Positions 45,589 to 56,685 of a stretch of DNA of 64,000 nt are shown one piece after another. The stretch is from Halichoerus grypus (Eukaryota > Chordata > Mammalia > Carnivora > Phocidae). Both the position numbers and the translations under genes were made by a program. The DNA lies in assembly GCF_964656455.1 (NCBI RefSeq), contig NC_135726.1:23199168-23263167 (forward strand), read 5' to 3'. Numbering within the stretch: the stretch's first letter is position 1; each line of letters opens with the position of its first letter. Under the pieces are notes generated by a model. It made no database searches, had not been told where the DNA came from, and saw nothing but the letters and a program-made list of their open reading frames with translations.

Positions 45589-46744
45589 TCTAATTAATGT
45601 GTTATAAAGAAGAGATATAAAGACAATATTCATTGAATCAAATAATCTGAGAGCAGAAAAGAGCTTCTGAAGAATAGAACATATGGAAACTCCTATATTC
45701 TGTCTCTTGGGCTGACGATTCTGAGGTATATTCTGCTCAGCTCCACAGAGGTTACCATTCCTAATTGAGCCCCAGTTGCAAACAGTGTGGGCCAACTTAA
45801 TAACATCTTCAGATTAGATTTCCCTCCTTCATTGTCAGCTCATCCTTTTCTTCTGCTGTTTCTTGGAATCACTTCTCAAATAATAATCTACTGTACAAAA
45901 GCCCTTATCTCAGGCATGCTTTATGGGGGAAAAAAAAACAGGCTAAGAAAGCAAGACTCCACCTTTTTCTTTTAGCACATTAGAATTCAGACCTGATGAT
46001 TCAAGCTTATTGAATGTCTTACAAAGCCAACTAACAGAAAAACACTCTAACCTGGCTGATGGCAATGGTATTGGCCCTTACATTATGAAGTCTGTTTTGC
46101 TTTCCTAAAGGAAGAAAATTTGGAGAAATTCTAGATGTAGATATTAGTGCCACACAAAACTATGGAAACACAAACACATATATACACACACACACACATT
46201 GTTTCCTATCTCTTAAGCTTTTAAAAAGAGTAATAGAAAATACTCATTTCTAGGAATAGAAGAAGAAACTGTATGATAAAATATCCGTGTATACAACCAG
46301 TAAGCTAGTGGTAAAACCCCAATTTCACATGCTTCCATCACTTCTGTGTGATTGTATGTATGTATTTTTGCATTTTCCTTCTTAAAATGATGACTGGAGA
46401 GTAATACTTGTCCATATGCTGAGACTTTGGGACTAATGATACAAGTTGCTGTTTAGGTCAATTAAAAAGTAACATCATTAAGGTATGAAGGAACCCCGAT
46501 TTTGTTTATGTTCACTAACTTTCTAGAAGTTCTGAGGTCACTGGGAACAAACATCTGTTTACACATTGTTTACACAGTCACACATTCAGAAAACAGTATG
46601 ACCAGACCATGCACCCCACTTTTTAGAAGAATGCTGTATTTGGCAAAATTGGAAAAAAAAAAAAAAAGGAGTCTTATAAGGTAAAGTCAGTTCATAAGTG
46701 CCTGAATTGGAAAAAATCTTATAGAGTTCTCTGGCCTGTTTGTC
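45589..46744. other. Unique noncoding sequence
   Basis: No gene. It includes an (AC)n/(TA) patch at 46167-46198 and an A-run at 46650-46666. Confidence 0.45.
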
Positions 46745-46870
46745 ATTTCACAGGTGAGAAAACTACATTTAACAAATAAGAAAATGACTTTCTGGAGATC
46801 AATAACAGCTAGATTGGGATTAGAACTCAGGTCTTCAGAGTCCCACTTTAGTGCCCTTTTAGTTACACCA
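46745..46870 (-). repeat. MIR SINE
   Basis: 'gtcatttcacaggtgagaaa', 'gattgggattagaactcagg' and 'tcttcagagtcccactttag' are the reverse MIR core and head. Confidence 0.75.
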
Positions 46871-46977
46871 AATAGATTAAATTAACCCAAGACACTATGT
46901 AGGCACCTGTCCATCACCTCCTGATGCTCCATCCCTGTGCCCCTCCCCCATCTCCATCCACACTCTTCCATCTTTCC

Positions 46978-47178
46978 TTTTTTTGTTAATATTTTATTTA
47001 TTTATTTGAGAGAGAGAGAATGAGAGAGAGAGAGAGAGCACATGAGGTGGGGAGCGTCAGAGGGAGAAGCAGACTTCCCACTGAGCAGGGAGCCTGATAC
47101 AGGACTCGATCCCGGGACTCCAGGATCATGACCTGAACTGAAGGCAGTCGCTTAACCAACTGAGCCACCCAGGTGCCC
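46978..47178 (-). mobile_element. Can-SINE (SINEC), young
   Basis: Reverse copy of the 'gactcgatcccgggactcca' subtype with a (GA)n region. Perfect duplication ctcttccatctttcc at 46963-46977 and 47179-47193. Confidence 0.97.
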
Positions 47179-47193
47179 CTCTTCCATCTTTCC

Positions 47194-48432
47194 ATCCAGG
47201 TCTTCCTACTACTCATGCTGCCTTCCACTGCTCTATGGAACACTTGCTTAAAGCCCAAGCACAGACCCGCTTACAGGAAATTTCAAGACTGAATGTTTCA
47301 GAGATGCCTGGGGGATATATTTGGTTATTGATGCTCTGAGAAGCATGAGCTGTATTCTTTTGAAATGGACTCATGATGACAACAAGCTTTTACTGAAGTG
47401 GCATTATCTTCCCTGAGGGCTTAGCTGCAGGAGGTATGTGAAATATGAAAGGATTACTTCATTTTGGTTACTTATTTAGTCTTATTTATTTATTTATTTA
47501 CTTATTTATTTATTTTACTATCTGTGGCCATTGCCTCCTCCCATCAAACTCTGACCCACAGATTCAATTAGAGAGCTTTCCTGGAAGTTTGCTCTTTCTT
47601 GAGGTTCACCTGCAGGGTAGGAAAGCATATATTTTGGCCAGAAATCAAAGACACTGCAAACATCCTCTGCTTAAATTACTTTGAGTCCATATTTCTATTA
47701 AATTTCCAGTAAAGTATGCTCAATAAATCATTGCATTTGAAATTAATTGTTTCAATGAGGCATTTAATTTTGCACAATCCATTGCTCTGGGTGTATATTA
47801 GCTAAATATTTATGAGTTGATTATTTCCAAAGCAGTCAGATTTGTTAAGGATGGAAGATAACTATCTTCCCGTATGATTTGCCTAAGATTTTTTTTCTAA
47901 GTGATTACTGAAGTGTCAAAGTTGTAAAGAACGTTTGTACATTTTACACAAAATGAAGTATAATGTGTTAGATTTTCAATTAATGTCCCAGGCTGTTTCA
48001 TAAAGCGTGACAGTTTAAAGCTATCTTGTACATCTCCATCCATCAAGTTCCTAGAACTTAACATGAAGGGTGTCCTCCTGAAAGCAAACTTATCACCAGG
48101 ACACAAGCAAACCAACCTAAACCCAAAGCAGAAATCCCACTCAATAGTTGGAACAGGCAACCAGGTGTAATTACCATAAAGTATTTTAAGAAATAAAAGA
48201 AGTAACAGAAATGATGATATTCAAATGTACTACTTCCCAGGCAATGATTATTAGTGGATATGTAATTAAAAACATAGGAAAAGTTGAAGAGTTTCTGATA
48301 AATATCCTGGTATAAACTCCTGCTGGTAGCTGCTTCATGAGCTTTTAAAGGTCATAACCTTTTCTCTATCACTTCTTTCTTTATTGCAAATTCTTCAAAG
48401 GTAATCAAAGTGCTGTCTGTTTAGGATTCTAA
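47194..48432. other. Unique noncoding sequence with a (TTTA)n tract
   Basis: (TTTA)n at 47470-47517. Otherwise no gene or recognised repeat. 47690-48250 looks like ordinary or conserved unique DNA; see findings. Confidence 0.45.
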
Positions 48433-49246
48433 TGTTTTTAAATTTTTTATTTAAATTCAAGTTAGTTAACATGTAGTGTATATTTAGTTTCAGGGGTAGA
48501 ATTTAGTGATTCATCAGTCACATATAACACCCAGTGCTCATTATATCACCTGCTCTCCTTAATGCCCATCACCTAGTTAACCCTTCCTCCCATCCACCTC
48601 CCCTCCAGCAACCCTCAGTTTGTTTCCTATAGTTAAGAGTCTCTTATGGTTTGCCTCCCTCTCTGTTTTTATCTTATTTTATTTTTCCTTCCTTTCCCCT
48701 ATGTTCATCTGTTTTGTTTCTTAAATTCCACGTATGAGTGAAATAATATGGTAATTGTCTTTCTCTGACTGACTTACTTCATTTAGCATAATACCCTCCT
48801 GGTTCATCCATGTCATTGCAAATGGCAGATTTCATTCTTTTTGATGGCTGAGTAATATTCCATTGTGCATATATGTCATATCTTCTTTATCCAGTTATCT
48901 GCCGATAGGTATCTGGGCTCTTTCCATAGTTTGGCTATTGTAGACATTGCTACTATAAACATCGGGGTGGATGTGCCCCTTTGAATCACTATGTTTGTAT
49001 CCTTTGGATAAATACCTACTAGTGCAATTGCTGGAATAGGGTAGTTCTATTTTTAACATTTTGAGGAACCTCCATATTGTTTTCCAGAGTGGCTCCACCA
49101 GTTTGCATTCCCACCAAGAGTTTAAGATGGTTCCCCTTTCTCTGTATCCTCACCAATATCCGTTGTTTCCTGAGTTGTTAATTTTAGTCATTTTGATCAG
49201 TGTGAGGTTGTACCTCATTGTAGTTTTAATTTGTATTTCCCTGATG
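48433..49246 (-). mobile_element. Carnivore L1 3' end (older copy)
   Basis: Antisense L1 with its 3' end at the left. 3' UTR landmarks: 'ataacacccagtgctcatta', 'cagcaaccctcagtttgttt'. ORF2 landmarks: 'tcattctttttgatggctga', 'gtaatattccattgtgcata', 'atcctttggataaatacc', 'ggctccaccagtttgcattc'. It is 5' truncated where the match stops at about 49246 (...tttccctgatg). Target duplications were not found with confidence. Confidence 0.88.
48895..49200 (-). pseudogene. L1 ORF2 C-terminal fossil
   Basis: The minus-strand frame carries '[11 protein letters not shown]', the conserved L1 ORF2 stretch after the C-terminal cysteine region. Upstream codons are out of frame. The endonuclease and reverse-transcriptase domains are absent because the copy is 5' truncated. 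Confidence 0.75.
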
Positions 49247-49839
49247 CCTAGTATATGATAAATATTTATTTAGTATGTGCACTTAAATATGTTTTTAGGA
49301 ATTGGTAGAAGGTGGGGTGTTTTAAAAGGATGCATGGGCTAAGTCATGGAAAAAAGATAAAGATAGCCAGTGGATTACAAGTTGATGGCACAATCTAGAA
49401 CAATCACAGAAGGGAAAAAAAAAAGGATCTTTCGTGTGTGCATAATTCAGATTATTAATTCATAAAGATGGAACATAAAAATTCACTTAGAAAAACGAAA
49501 TTCAAAAGCCTACAATGTTTAAGTTCCAGAAAAAACAACTTGAGTAGATCTAGAAAGATTTCTAATTTCTTATGTCTTTTCTGTAGAGTCAAAGATATCT
49601 GATCACCACTGACAAAATGTTTTGAAATATCTTACATATTTTAAAACTAAAAGATGAATGTGCACTTGAAAACATGAACTGAATGCTAGGACATTTTATC
49701 TTTTGACCTGTATGCATCTTTCTGATAGTGAGGTTCCCACTACCACCCGTGGGGAAACTCAGAGCACATCCTAAATTTGTCCTTCCTTTTCTCAACCACA
49801 TGAAAGAGATTATAAATTCATATCAAATTTGCCTCCTAA
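49247..49839. other. Unique noncoding sequence
   Basis: Nothing recognised. Confidence 0.4.
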
Positions 49840-50460
49840 AGCTATTTCTCTTGTGACCTCTCTATCCCACAAGTACTGCTGTAGTTTGGATTTTCATTAT
49901 TTTCTCTTGCCAATTTTTTCAGCTGGCCTTCTAGAATACCCTCCTAACATCACTTCCCACCTAATTCACCACCACTCCCCCATCTAGGCTAACCACGCTA
50001 CCAGACTAGCCTTTCTAAAATGCCAGTATGATTTGCTCAAACCTTTCACTGGTACCTCACGGAGAAAAATGTGAAAAATTTAGCATGTGTAAAAGACCTT
50101 CTGAGACCTAGCCCTACCTCTCCAGCCTCATCCTCCATCTTTTATTAACCTGCTCTATGTTCAAGGTAACAACACTTGAGAAGTTTCTTGGCTCTCTTTT
50201 CTTCCTCTGCATACATAACTTTGCATTGGGTAATTCCTCTGCTCTGAATACCTTTTCATTCTTGTTTGCCTGGGGGATTCCTTCTTACCTCTTCAGATTC
50301 ATGCCATGGATCCAGTTTGACTACTCTGAAGTATTTCCTGATCCTGAACACAGCCATAATCTTCTCTCCCTTTCTTTCATTTGCCTCCATTTGTACCTAA
50401 CTTTATTGTCTTTATTATTCTATCTACATGGACTTCTATCTCTTATAAGTTGCGTAGCCA
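49840..50460 (+). mobile_element. L2 LINE 3' portion
   Basis: Forward L2: 'gctaccagactagcctttct', 'ctacctctccagcctcatcc', 'aattcctctgctctgaatac', 'ttcttacctcttcagattca', 'gactactctgaagtatttcc', 'catggacttctatctcttat'. It stops where the SINE begins. Confidence 0.8.
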
Positions 50461-50461
50461 T

Positions 50462-50670
50462 AGGGGTGCCTGGATGGCTCAGTCAGTTAAGCATCTGACT
50501 CTCAGTTTTGGCTCAGGTCATTATCTCAGGGTTGTGGGATAAAGCCCCACATCAGGCTCCATGCTCAGCGTGGAGTCTGCTTAGGATTTTCCCTCCTTCC
50601 CTCTCCCTCTGCACCTCTTCCCATGTGCATGATCTCTCTCTCTCTCTCTAAAATAAATCAATAAAATCTT
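50462..50670 (+). mobile_element. Can-SINE, older subtype
   Basis: Forward copy: 'ggggtgcctggatggctcag', 'ctctcagttttggctcaggt', 'attatctcagggttgtggga', ending 'aataaatcaataaaatc'. More diverged than the other copies. No clear target-site duplication. Confidence 0.93.
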
Positions 50671-51489
50671 CACAGGCAAGACACTTAATTTGTCAAAATT
50701 CTTTCTTCATCCAAATATGCTACAAAACATGACTTAAGTTGGTTACCTTGTTTAAGGACCAGAGTTCATGTATTAAAGCACCTAGTAAGGTGCCTGTAAT
50801 GTGGAGTGATCAGTATTAGACAGTTAACTCGGTGAGTGAAAGATTAGCCATACCATTAAAATCTTCTCAGTCTCCCTTGAAACTCATTTTTCCTCCAAAG
50901 TGATACAAGCATTTAACTATTCACATTTCCTAAAAGAATCTCCAATTTAGGAAAGATCTGGTTTTAATATTTTGCATACCAGAAAAGAAATATGGCTATC
51001 TCCTTGCTATAAGTAATAACACATGTATTAAATATTATTTAATCTATCTTGACCTTTATATATTATTCCACTTTTAAAGGGAAAAGTGATGTCTCTTGTG
51101 TAATGTCTGATATCTATAGTGATTAGAACTGTTTTATAACTCATTGTATGTAAGAACTTCATTAATTCATTTATTCATTCATCCACCTATCCATTCTTTC
51201 ACTTATATAGTCATCAAAATGCATTCATGTATTTGTGTAGGGCACATATTTTGACTTCAGGAAATGTTAGAAAACACCTAAAATGTCCCCATTCCTAAGC
51301 TACAAAATGGGCACTATGACTGAAGGACTAATGCACCTGAACTTCTTATTGCTTATATTAATTATTTAGAAATTAACATTCCTTTTTGACTGTAAATGTG
51401 TTGTCTTCCTTACCTAGCTAAAGGTATATGAATATATTTATATCAGATATGTAACAGGCACTATAATATTTTAAATTTAGTATGGGTCC
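50671..51489. other. Unique sequence with short MIR/L2 scraps
   Basis: 50760-50830 ('gcacctagtaaggtgcctgt') resembles a MIR tail. 51160-51205 has L2-like tail wording (ttcatttattcattcatcca). No gene. Confidence 0.4.
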
Positions 51490-51850
51490 ATTTATCAATT
51501 AATTAATTAAGAAAAGATTAATTTAGTGACTTGTGCCAGGCATCCAACTCTGTGCCAGGTACTGACGATTCAGAGTTGAATAATATAGGTCACTTCCCTG
51601 GAGTATTTCCCAGGAAGCTTGGGGAGACAAATAGACTGTCATACAATTATTTATTTTAATGCAATGTTGCATGAGAGGGGTATACATGTGTGGTGAGTGT
51701 GGAGGTGGGGCAGCGATAAGTTCTTTCTGTAGGAGTTAGGGAATTCAGTCCAGAAGGGAATAGGTTTGGTCTGGATCATGAGATCTGGGTCTTGAATGAG
51801 TGAGAGGTTTCCAGAAAGGCCAAGTATTCTAGAAGAGGAGATTTCACACA
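51490..51850 (-). mobile_element. L2 LINE 3' portion
   Basis: Reverse L2: 'tctgtgccaggtactgacga', 'ttcagagttgaataatatag', 'cttggggagacaaatagact', 'tgggtcttgaatgagtgaga', 'ggccaagtattctagaagag'. Confidence 0.7.
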
Positions 51851-51936
51851 TATGGTTGTGAGTTTAGAAATTTTGTGGGGCATGTGTGGTACTATGAATA
51901 AAACATTATTTTTTAATAAAACTGTTAAAATTTCTT

Positions 51937-52127
51937 TTCTTTTTCTTAAGAGAAAGAGATCATGTCGTGGGAGGGGCAGAGGGAGAGAGAAAGAGAGAAT
52001 CTTAAGCAGGCTCCACACCCAGCACGGAGCCTGATGCTGGGGGGCTCCATCTCATGACCCTGAGATCATTACCTGAGCTGAAATCCAGAGTCTGATGCTT
52101 AACCAAATGAGCCACCCAGGTGCCCCC
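51937..52127 (-). mobile_element. Can-SINE, older subtype
   Basis: Reverse copy with 'ctccatctcatgaccctgag' and its head at 52127. Duplication aaactgttaaaa(t/c)ttctt at 51919-51936 and 52128-52145 with one mismatch. Confidence 0.95.
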
Positions 52128-52184
52128 AAACTGTTAAAACTTCTTGAGGTTAAAAACTCATTGAAATCTTTATGCATCATCTAG

Positions 52185-52440
52185 TTTGGCATAATAGAGA
52201 AAACATGAGCTAGGAATCAGACATTATCTACCTTTAGTAATAGCAACATTTATAAGATCTTCAGAAATTGTCATGACCTATGCTAATCACATTTCCCCCA
52301 TCTGAGTCTCATTTTTAAAAAGCTGATAAAAAGCTTTATAGAGACACCTAACTTGCTTGGCTTTCATCAGAATTAAACGAGGCAATCTACTGAAACTATT
52401 CATAAAGTGCAATGTCAAAATGAGCATTAAATAAATGTCA
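52185..52440 (+). repeat. MIR SINE
   Basis: 'tttggcataatagagaaaac', 'atgagctaggaatcagacat', 'cccccatctgagtctcattt', 'gaattaaacgaggcaatcta', 'gcattaaataaatgtcaa' follow the whole MIR order. Confidence 0.75.
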
Positions 52441-53479
52441 ACCCCCTTCTCCTTTTGCTTACAAGAAATACCAAGTGGAATTCATTGGTATACAACCATT
52501 AAAATATATCCCCAAGAATGTTATGTGAAAACACCTATTTTTCTTCTTCAAATGTATTTCATACCTTTAACAACCCAGATTAAGCTCCCATTCAAGATTT
52601 CACATTTGGTTAAGGTCTTGGTGATTTCTGATTAGGAAACTACTAGGTTATCTCAGACTTCAGTGGGCCAATACATCACCAATGATTTTAAGGAAGAGAG
52701 TAGCTGTACAAGCAATTTCAGATGCAAATTTCTTCAGTGTTTAACAATATGAACTATGAATTTGGGGCATTTAATAAAGTTACATTTCTGGACACAAATT
52801 ATAGGGTAGATATCCCCAGTGAAATCTTTTGAATCATCAGTCAGAGAAAAATTAGTTTTATTGTCATCGTTATGTAAAGAGGCAACTTTGCCCTCACACG
52901 ATCACAGCAGTCTTAGGAGAGGCTGACAGTTGTTTATCTCACAAACACACAGAGCTCACCCTGCCTTTCACCTTTCCACACTTTTTCTGTCAACAGCAGA
53001 CATTTATTATCTTCAGGAAGAAAGAGATTACCTTACGAATTGCTTTTGCTGTGATTAATGTGAGGAATAATCATTGAAGGGTACAGTTTCACAAAGGAAA
53101 CAAATGTCTGTCTTTATGGATTATTGAAAATCATGTTTCACCTTCCGTAGGAAAATGAAATGATCAAATACCAGTTTGCAGTATTCAAAGGAAACATAGA
53201 TACCATTTAGATATAGTCAGTGTTCATCCATAAAGCGGGCAGAGCATTATATGGTATTCATGTATGCATTAAGGCTATTGAATGAGATGCAATTGTGTTA
53301 TAGAGGACAGAGCTGGAACACAGTCAAGCAAAACTGCTTTGAGTTCTTGATATGTCAGGGCATGAAATGGCATGATAATTTAAAAGAAGCCTTATACTTA
53401 TAAGGTACTTATACACCAGTTATTTCATTTGACCTTCTTAAGATTCACTCAGATAAAAATGGGAACTTTCCTTTGCTAC
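52441..53479. other. Unique noncoding sequence
   Basis: No gene or recognised repeat over 1 kb. Low simple-repeat content. Confidence 0.45.
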
Positions 53480-53800
53480 ACATCCATTTACCATCAAGCT
53501 CTGCCTGCTATCTCGAACTCCAAAATAATTCCTGGGTCCATGCACTCTGCATTTCCATTAATACCACCATAGTCAAAGGCTCCATCATGGCTCACATGGA
53601 CTAACACAATAGTCTCCTAACTGGTCTATGTCAGTTTGGATCAATGACATCTATTCTCTCCATGAAAGCCAGAGTAATCCTTCTGGAGTATAAATTATAC
53701 CACGTCACTTCAGTGTTTAAACTAGTTAGTGGCTTTGCTCTGAACTTCAAATAAAATCTGCATTACTAATTAAATCCTATTAATTTATCTGATTTGGAGT
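53480..53800 (+). mobile_element. L2 LINE fragment
   Basis: Forward: 'caatagtctcctaactggtc', 'gccagagtaatccttctgga', 'accacgtcacttcagtgttt', 'gtggctttgctctgaacttc'. These match the L2 segment before the 3' UTR. Right border approximate. Confidence 0.65.
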
Positions 53801-54654
53801 CAAAGGGCATATGCTCTGGCACCTTGTTTGTGGCTCTTGATCCAATGAATGACCCTTTCTCCATCCCCTGGGCCTTCTAAGGGACCTTCAGTATTCCACT
53901 AATAGTCTTCGTTAGGACTTTTACGTATTCACTATTTCCTTAAGGTTCTTCTAGCTTCTACGCACCATCAGTCCCCCAAACCACATGTTTTAGGCTTTGT
54001 GATGGTGGGTGACATTCTACCTCCAGGTACCCAAATTTCTTCCTGTTGTCTGATGCCATGTACCAAGTAACCACAAGATATGGTGGCTTCGAACAGAAAC
54101 AGGGTTTGATTTGTTAAAGGATCTCTAATTTGGACTAGAGTTGGCAAACATAGCTCATCTCTGTTCCCTTAGATACTGGCTGGGGCAGTTCAAAGGCTGG
54201 GGCTATATCATCGGAGGACTTTTGCACTCATGAGTGTTGCTGGTCCAGCAGGACTCAAATGACTGATACTAGAACAGATGGGATTCTCTGGGCACATCCC
54301 TCTATCTCTAAGAAAAATCTCCTTTTGATTTCTCCAACATTACAGTGTCAATATAGCTGGACTTCTTTCATGATGCTTCAGGACTGCCAAGGTATATGAC
54401 TCCAGCCTCAGTCTTTGAGCTGAGAAGATAAATCAGCACCTAAATTTTAGGGTAATTTTCTAGGTAGTAATAGATAGCTAAAACAAGTTGCAATAAAATA
54501 TAGATCATACAATGCATAATATCTTTGTTAAGACAGCAATATAGGCTCAAAAATGGTTTTAAAACATCCTATATGGTACAGGTAGGCATCTTATTTTAAT
54601 GAGTCTTTTGCTCTTATGTCGACCCAACCCCCATCCAGAGGCATGTTTTTTGTC
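53801..54654. other. Unclassified sequence, probable ancient repeat in the middle
   Basis: 54060-54390 ('ttagatactggctggggcag', 'tcaaaggctggggctatatc', 'gctggacttctttcatgatg', 'cttcaggactgcc') resembles a common mammalian dispersed repeat of uncertain class. The rest is unrecognised. No gene. Confidence 0.35.
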
Positions 54655-55108
54655 TTTTAGTATTTTATGCAGGTTTATTGCGGTAAAATTGAAATACCAT
54701 AAGCTTCACATATTTGAAATGTAAAATCTGATCAGTTGTGACATTTGAATATATCCATGAAATGATCACCATAATTGATAACGAAAAATTCCCTCATCTC
54801 TCCAGATTCCTCATTATAATCCCTTCCTGCCCCCCTTCTTGCTCTACCCTATATATAGAAAACCAGTGATGTGCTGTCCCTTTATATTAACTTGCATTTT
54901 CTGGAGTTTTATGTAAGTGGACTCAGACAGTATGTACTACTTTTTGTTGGTCTTTCACTCAGCATTATTTTAAAATCCACTGATACTGTTCTGCATACCA
55001 AAATAGTTTATTTTTATTGCTGAGTAGCATTCCTTTGTAGGGATATGGCACAATTTGTTTATTCATTTGTCTTTTGATGGAGATTTGTGTTACATCTAGT
55101 TTTGGCTA

Positions 55109-55327
55109 TTACAAATAGAGCTGCTTTGAACATTTGTACACTGTCTTTATGTGGACATATATTTTTGTTTCTCTTGGGTAAATATCTAGGATTAAAACAG
55201 CTAGGTCATACAATAAACAAATATTTAACAGTTTGAGAAACTGCCAAAATGTTTTCCAAAGTAGTTGTGCCATTTTATGTTCCAACCAGCAGTGTATGAG
55301 TGTTTTGGCTGTTCTACATCTCATCAA
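55109..55327 (-). pseudogene. L1 ORF2 C-terminal fossil
   Basis: The minus-strand frame holds 'HCW', 'LLWKTFWQFL' and 'YPRETK', the conserved order at the C-terminal end of L1 ORF2 (cysteine region, LWK..W.FL, IYPK). Remainder eroded. No enzyme activity is possible. Confidence 0.75.
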
Positions 55328-55553
55328 TAGCTCATACGGTCCGTCATTTTCATTTTAGTCATTTCAGATAGTGCACGGTGGTTTTAATTTACATTTCTCT
55401 AATGGCTAATTATTTTGTGTATAATTTCTTGGGCATTCTATTCACTTATTTTGTTTCTCATATCTGTATATCTATTCAAATATTTTAACCATTTTTAATT
55501 GGGTCATTTGTCTTACTGAGTTGTGTAATTTATACATTCCAGATATAACTCTT

Positions 55554-55703
55554 CTTTTATTTTTTATTTTTTTAAATTATTTTTAACTTGGCTCCACATC
55601 CGGTGTGGAGCCCAACATGGGGCTTGAACTCATGACCCTGAGATCAAGACTGGAGCTGAGGTCAAGAGCCAGCTGCCTAACTGACAGAGCCACCCAGGTG
55701 CCC
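55554..55703 (-). mobile_element. Can-SINE, old truncated copy
   Basis: Reverse copy lacking most of the GA-rich part; head '...gagccacccaggtgccc' at 55703. Duplication ccaga(t/c)a(t/c)aactctt at 55539-55553 and 55704-55718 with two mismatches. It lies inside the L1M. Confidence 0.93.
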
Positions 55704-55781
55704 CCAGACACAACTCTTTTATAGATCAGTATCTTTCAAATGTCCTTTTTTCCAGTTACCATATCAAAACTGGAGAAAAAG

Positions 55782-55990
55782 GGGTTCCTGGTGGCTCAGT
55801 CCGTTAAGCGTCTGCCTTCGGTTCAGGTCATGATCCCAGGGTCATGGATCCCAGGGGATCGATCCCATGATCCCAGGGATTGAGCCCCACGTCGGGCTCC
55901 CTGCTCAGTGCGGAGTCTGCTTCTCCCTCTACCTCTCCCTCCCCCTGCTTCTGCTCTCTCTCTCTCAAATAAATAAATAAACTCTTAAAA
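55782..55990 (+). mobile_element. Can-SINE with internal duplication
   Basis: Forward copy. The segment around the B box is duplicated: 'catgatcccaggg' occurs twice (about 55827 and 55867) with an extra 'atggatcccaggggatcg' between. Perfect duplication aaaactggagaaaaag at 55766-55781 and 55991-56006. Confidence 0.96.
55828..55882. repeat. Local gatcccaggg duplication inside SINE
   Basis: Three gatcccagg-type units in about 55 bp where other copies carry one or two. Likely slippage or a small tandem duplication after insertion. Confidence 0.75.
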
Positions 55991-56093
55991 AAAACTGGAG
56001 AAAAAGTAAAAAGCACTTGCTGGTATTTACTAGAATCCTGTGATCAAGTATAGTACTTGCTACTTTATGTATTTTAATCTGTTTCTTACTTCT

Positions 56094-56294
56094 TTTTTTT
56101 TTTTTTTTTAAAGATTTTATTTATTTATTTGAGAGAGAGAGAATGAGAGACAGAGAGCACGAGACGGAAGAGGGCAGAGGGAGAAGCAGACCCCCTGCTG
56201 AGCAGGGAGCCCGATGTGGGACTCGATCCCGGGACTCCAGGATCATGACCTGAGCCGAAGGCAGTCGCTTAACCAACTGAGCCACCCAGGCGCC
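56094..56294 (-). mobile_element. Can-SINE (SINEC), young
   Basis: Reverse copy with a long T tail (56094-56109) and the 'gactcgatcccgggactcca' subtype body. Perfect duplication ctgtttcttacttct at 56079-56093 and 56295-56309. Confidence 0.98.
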
Positions 56295-56309
56295 CTGTTT
56301 CTTACTTCT

Positions 56310-56554
56310 GATGACAATTAGAACCAGGTAGAGAAAATGTAAAAAAAATACGATGCTCAGTTCCTACTCAGTTCAATTAAGTCAGACTCTCTGGAGATGG
56401 GACATAGGCCTAAGTTTGTTTTTTTATGTGTTTGTTTGTATGCGTGTTTATTTTGGTTTTTGTTTTTTAGTTACCCAGGCATTGTTTTAATGTACACTCA
56501 GGGCTGAGAACCCTGCCTTACCAAGGTTGCTGGTGGGATGGATGAGATAAGCTT
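56310..56554. other. Unique T-rich sequence
   Basis: Nothing recognised beyond short T-runs. Confidence 0.4.
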
Positions 56555-56685
56555 TCTTACTTCTGTTTTACAGATGAGGAAACTGAAATTCAGAGGTGAT
56601 CAGTAAATTGACAGAGGTAACAGAGATAATGAGAGAAAAGGCTAGGATTCAAGTCAAGGGCTTTTTACAAAGATGTGGCTTTGAT
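56555..56685 (-). repeat. MIR SINE
   Basis: 'tctgttttacagatgaggaa' then 'actgaaattcagaggtgatc' and 'ggctaggattcaagtcaagg' are well preserved reverse MIR landmarks. Confidence 0.85.

Larger units (their letters stand above)
54655..55765 (-). mobile_element. Old L1 (L1M-type) 3' portion, split by SINE
   Basis: Antisense L1, 3' end left: 'ttgcggtaaaattgaaatac', 'gtgacatttgaatatatcca', 'ttaacttgcattttctggag', 'cattgctgagtagcattcc'-type phrases, 'ttgggtaaatatctaggatt', 'gccaaaatgttttccaaagt', 'gtttccaaccagcagtgtat'-type phrases. It resumes right of the SINE with 'ctcttttatagatcagtatc'. Clear L1 order over about 950 bp. Confidence 0.85.

Noticed and set aside
47470..47517. (TTTA)n tract as the tail of a reverse SINE
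   Set aside because: No SINE body follows on the right, only ordinary unique sequence, so it is treated as a simple repeat.
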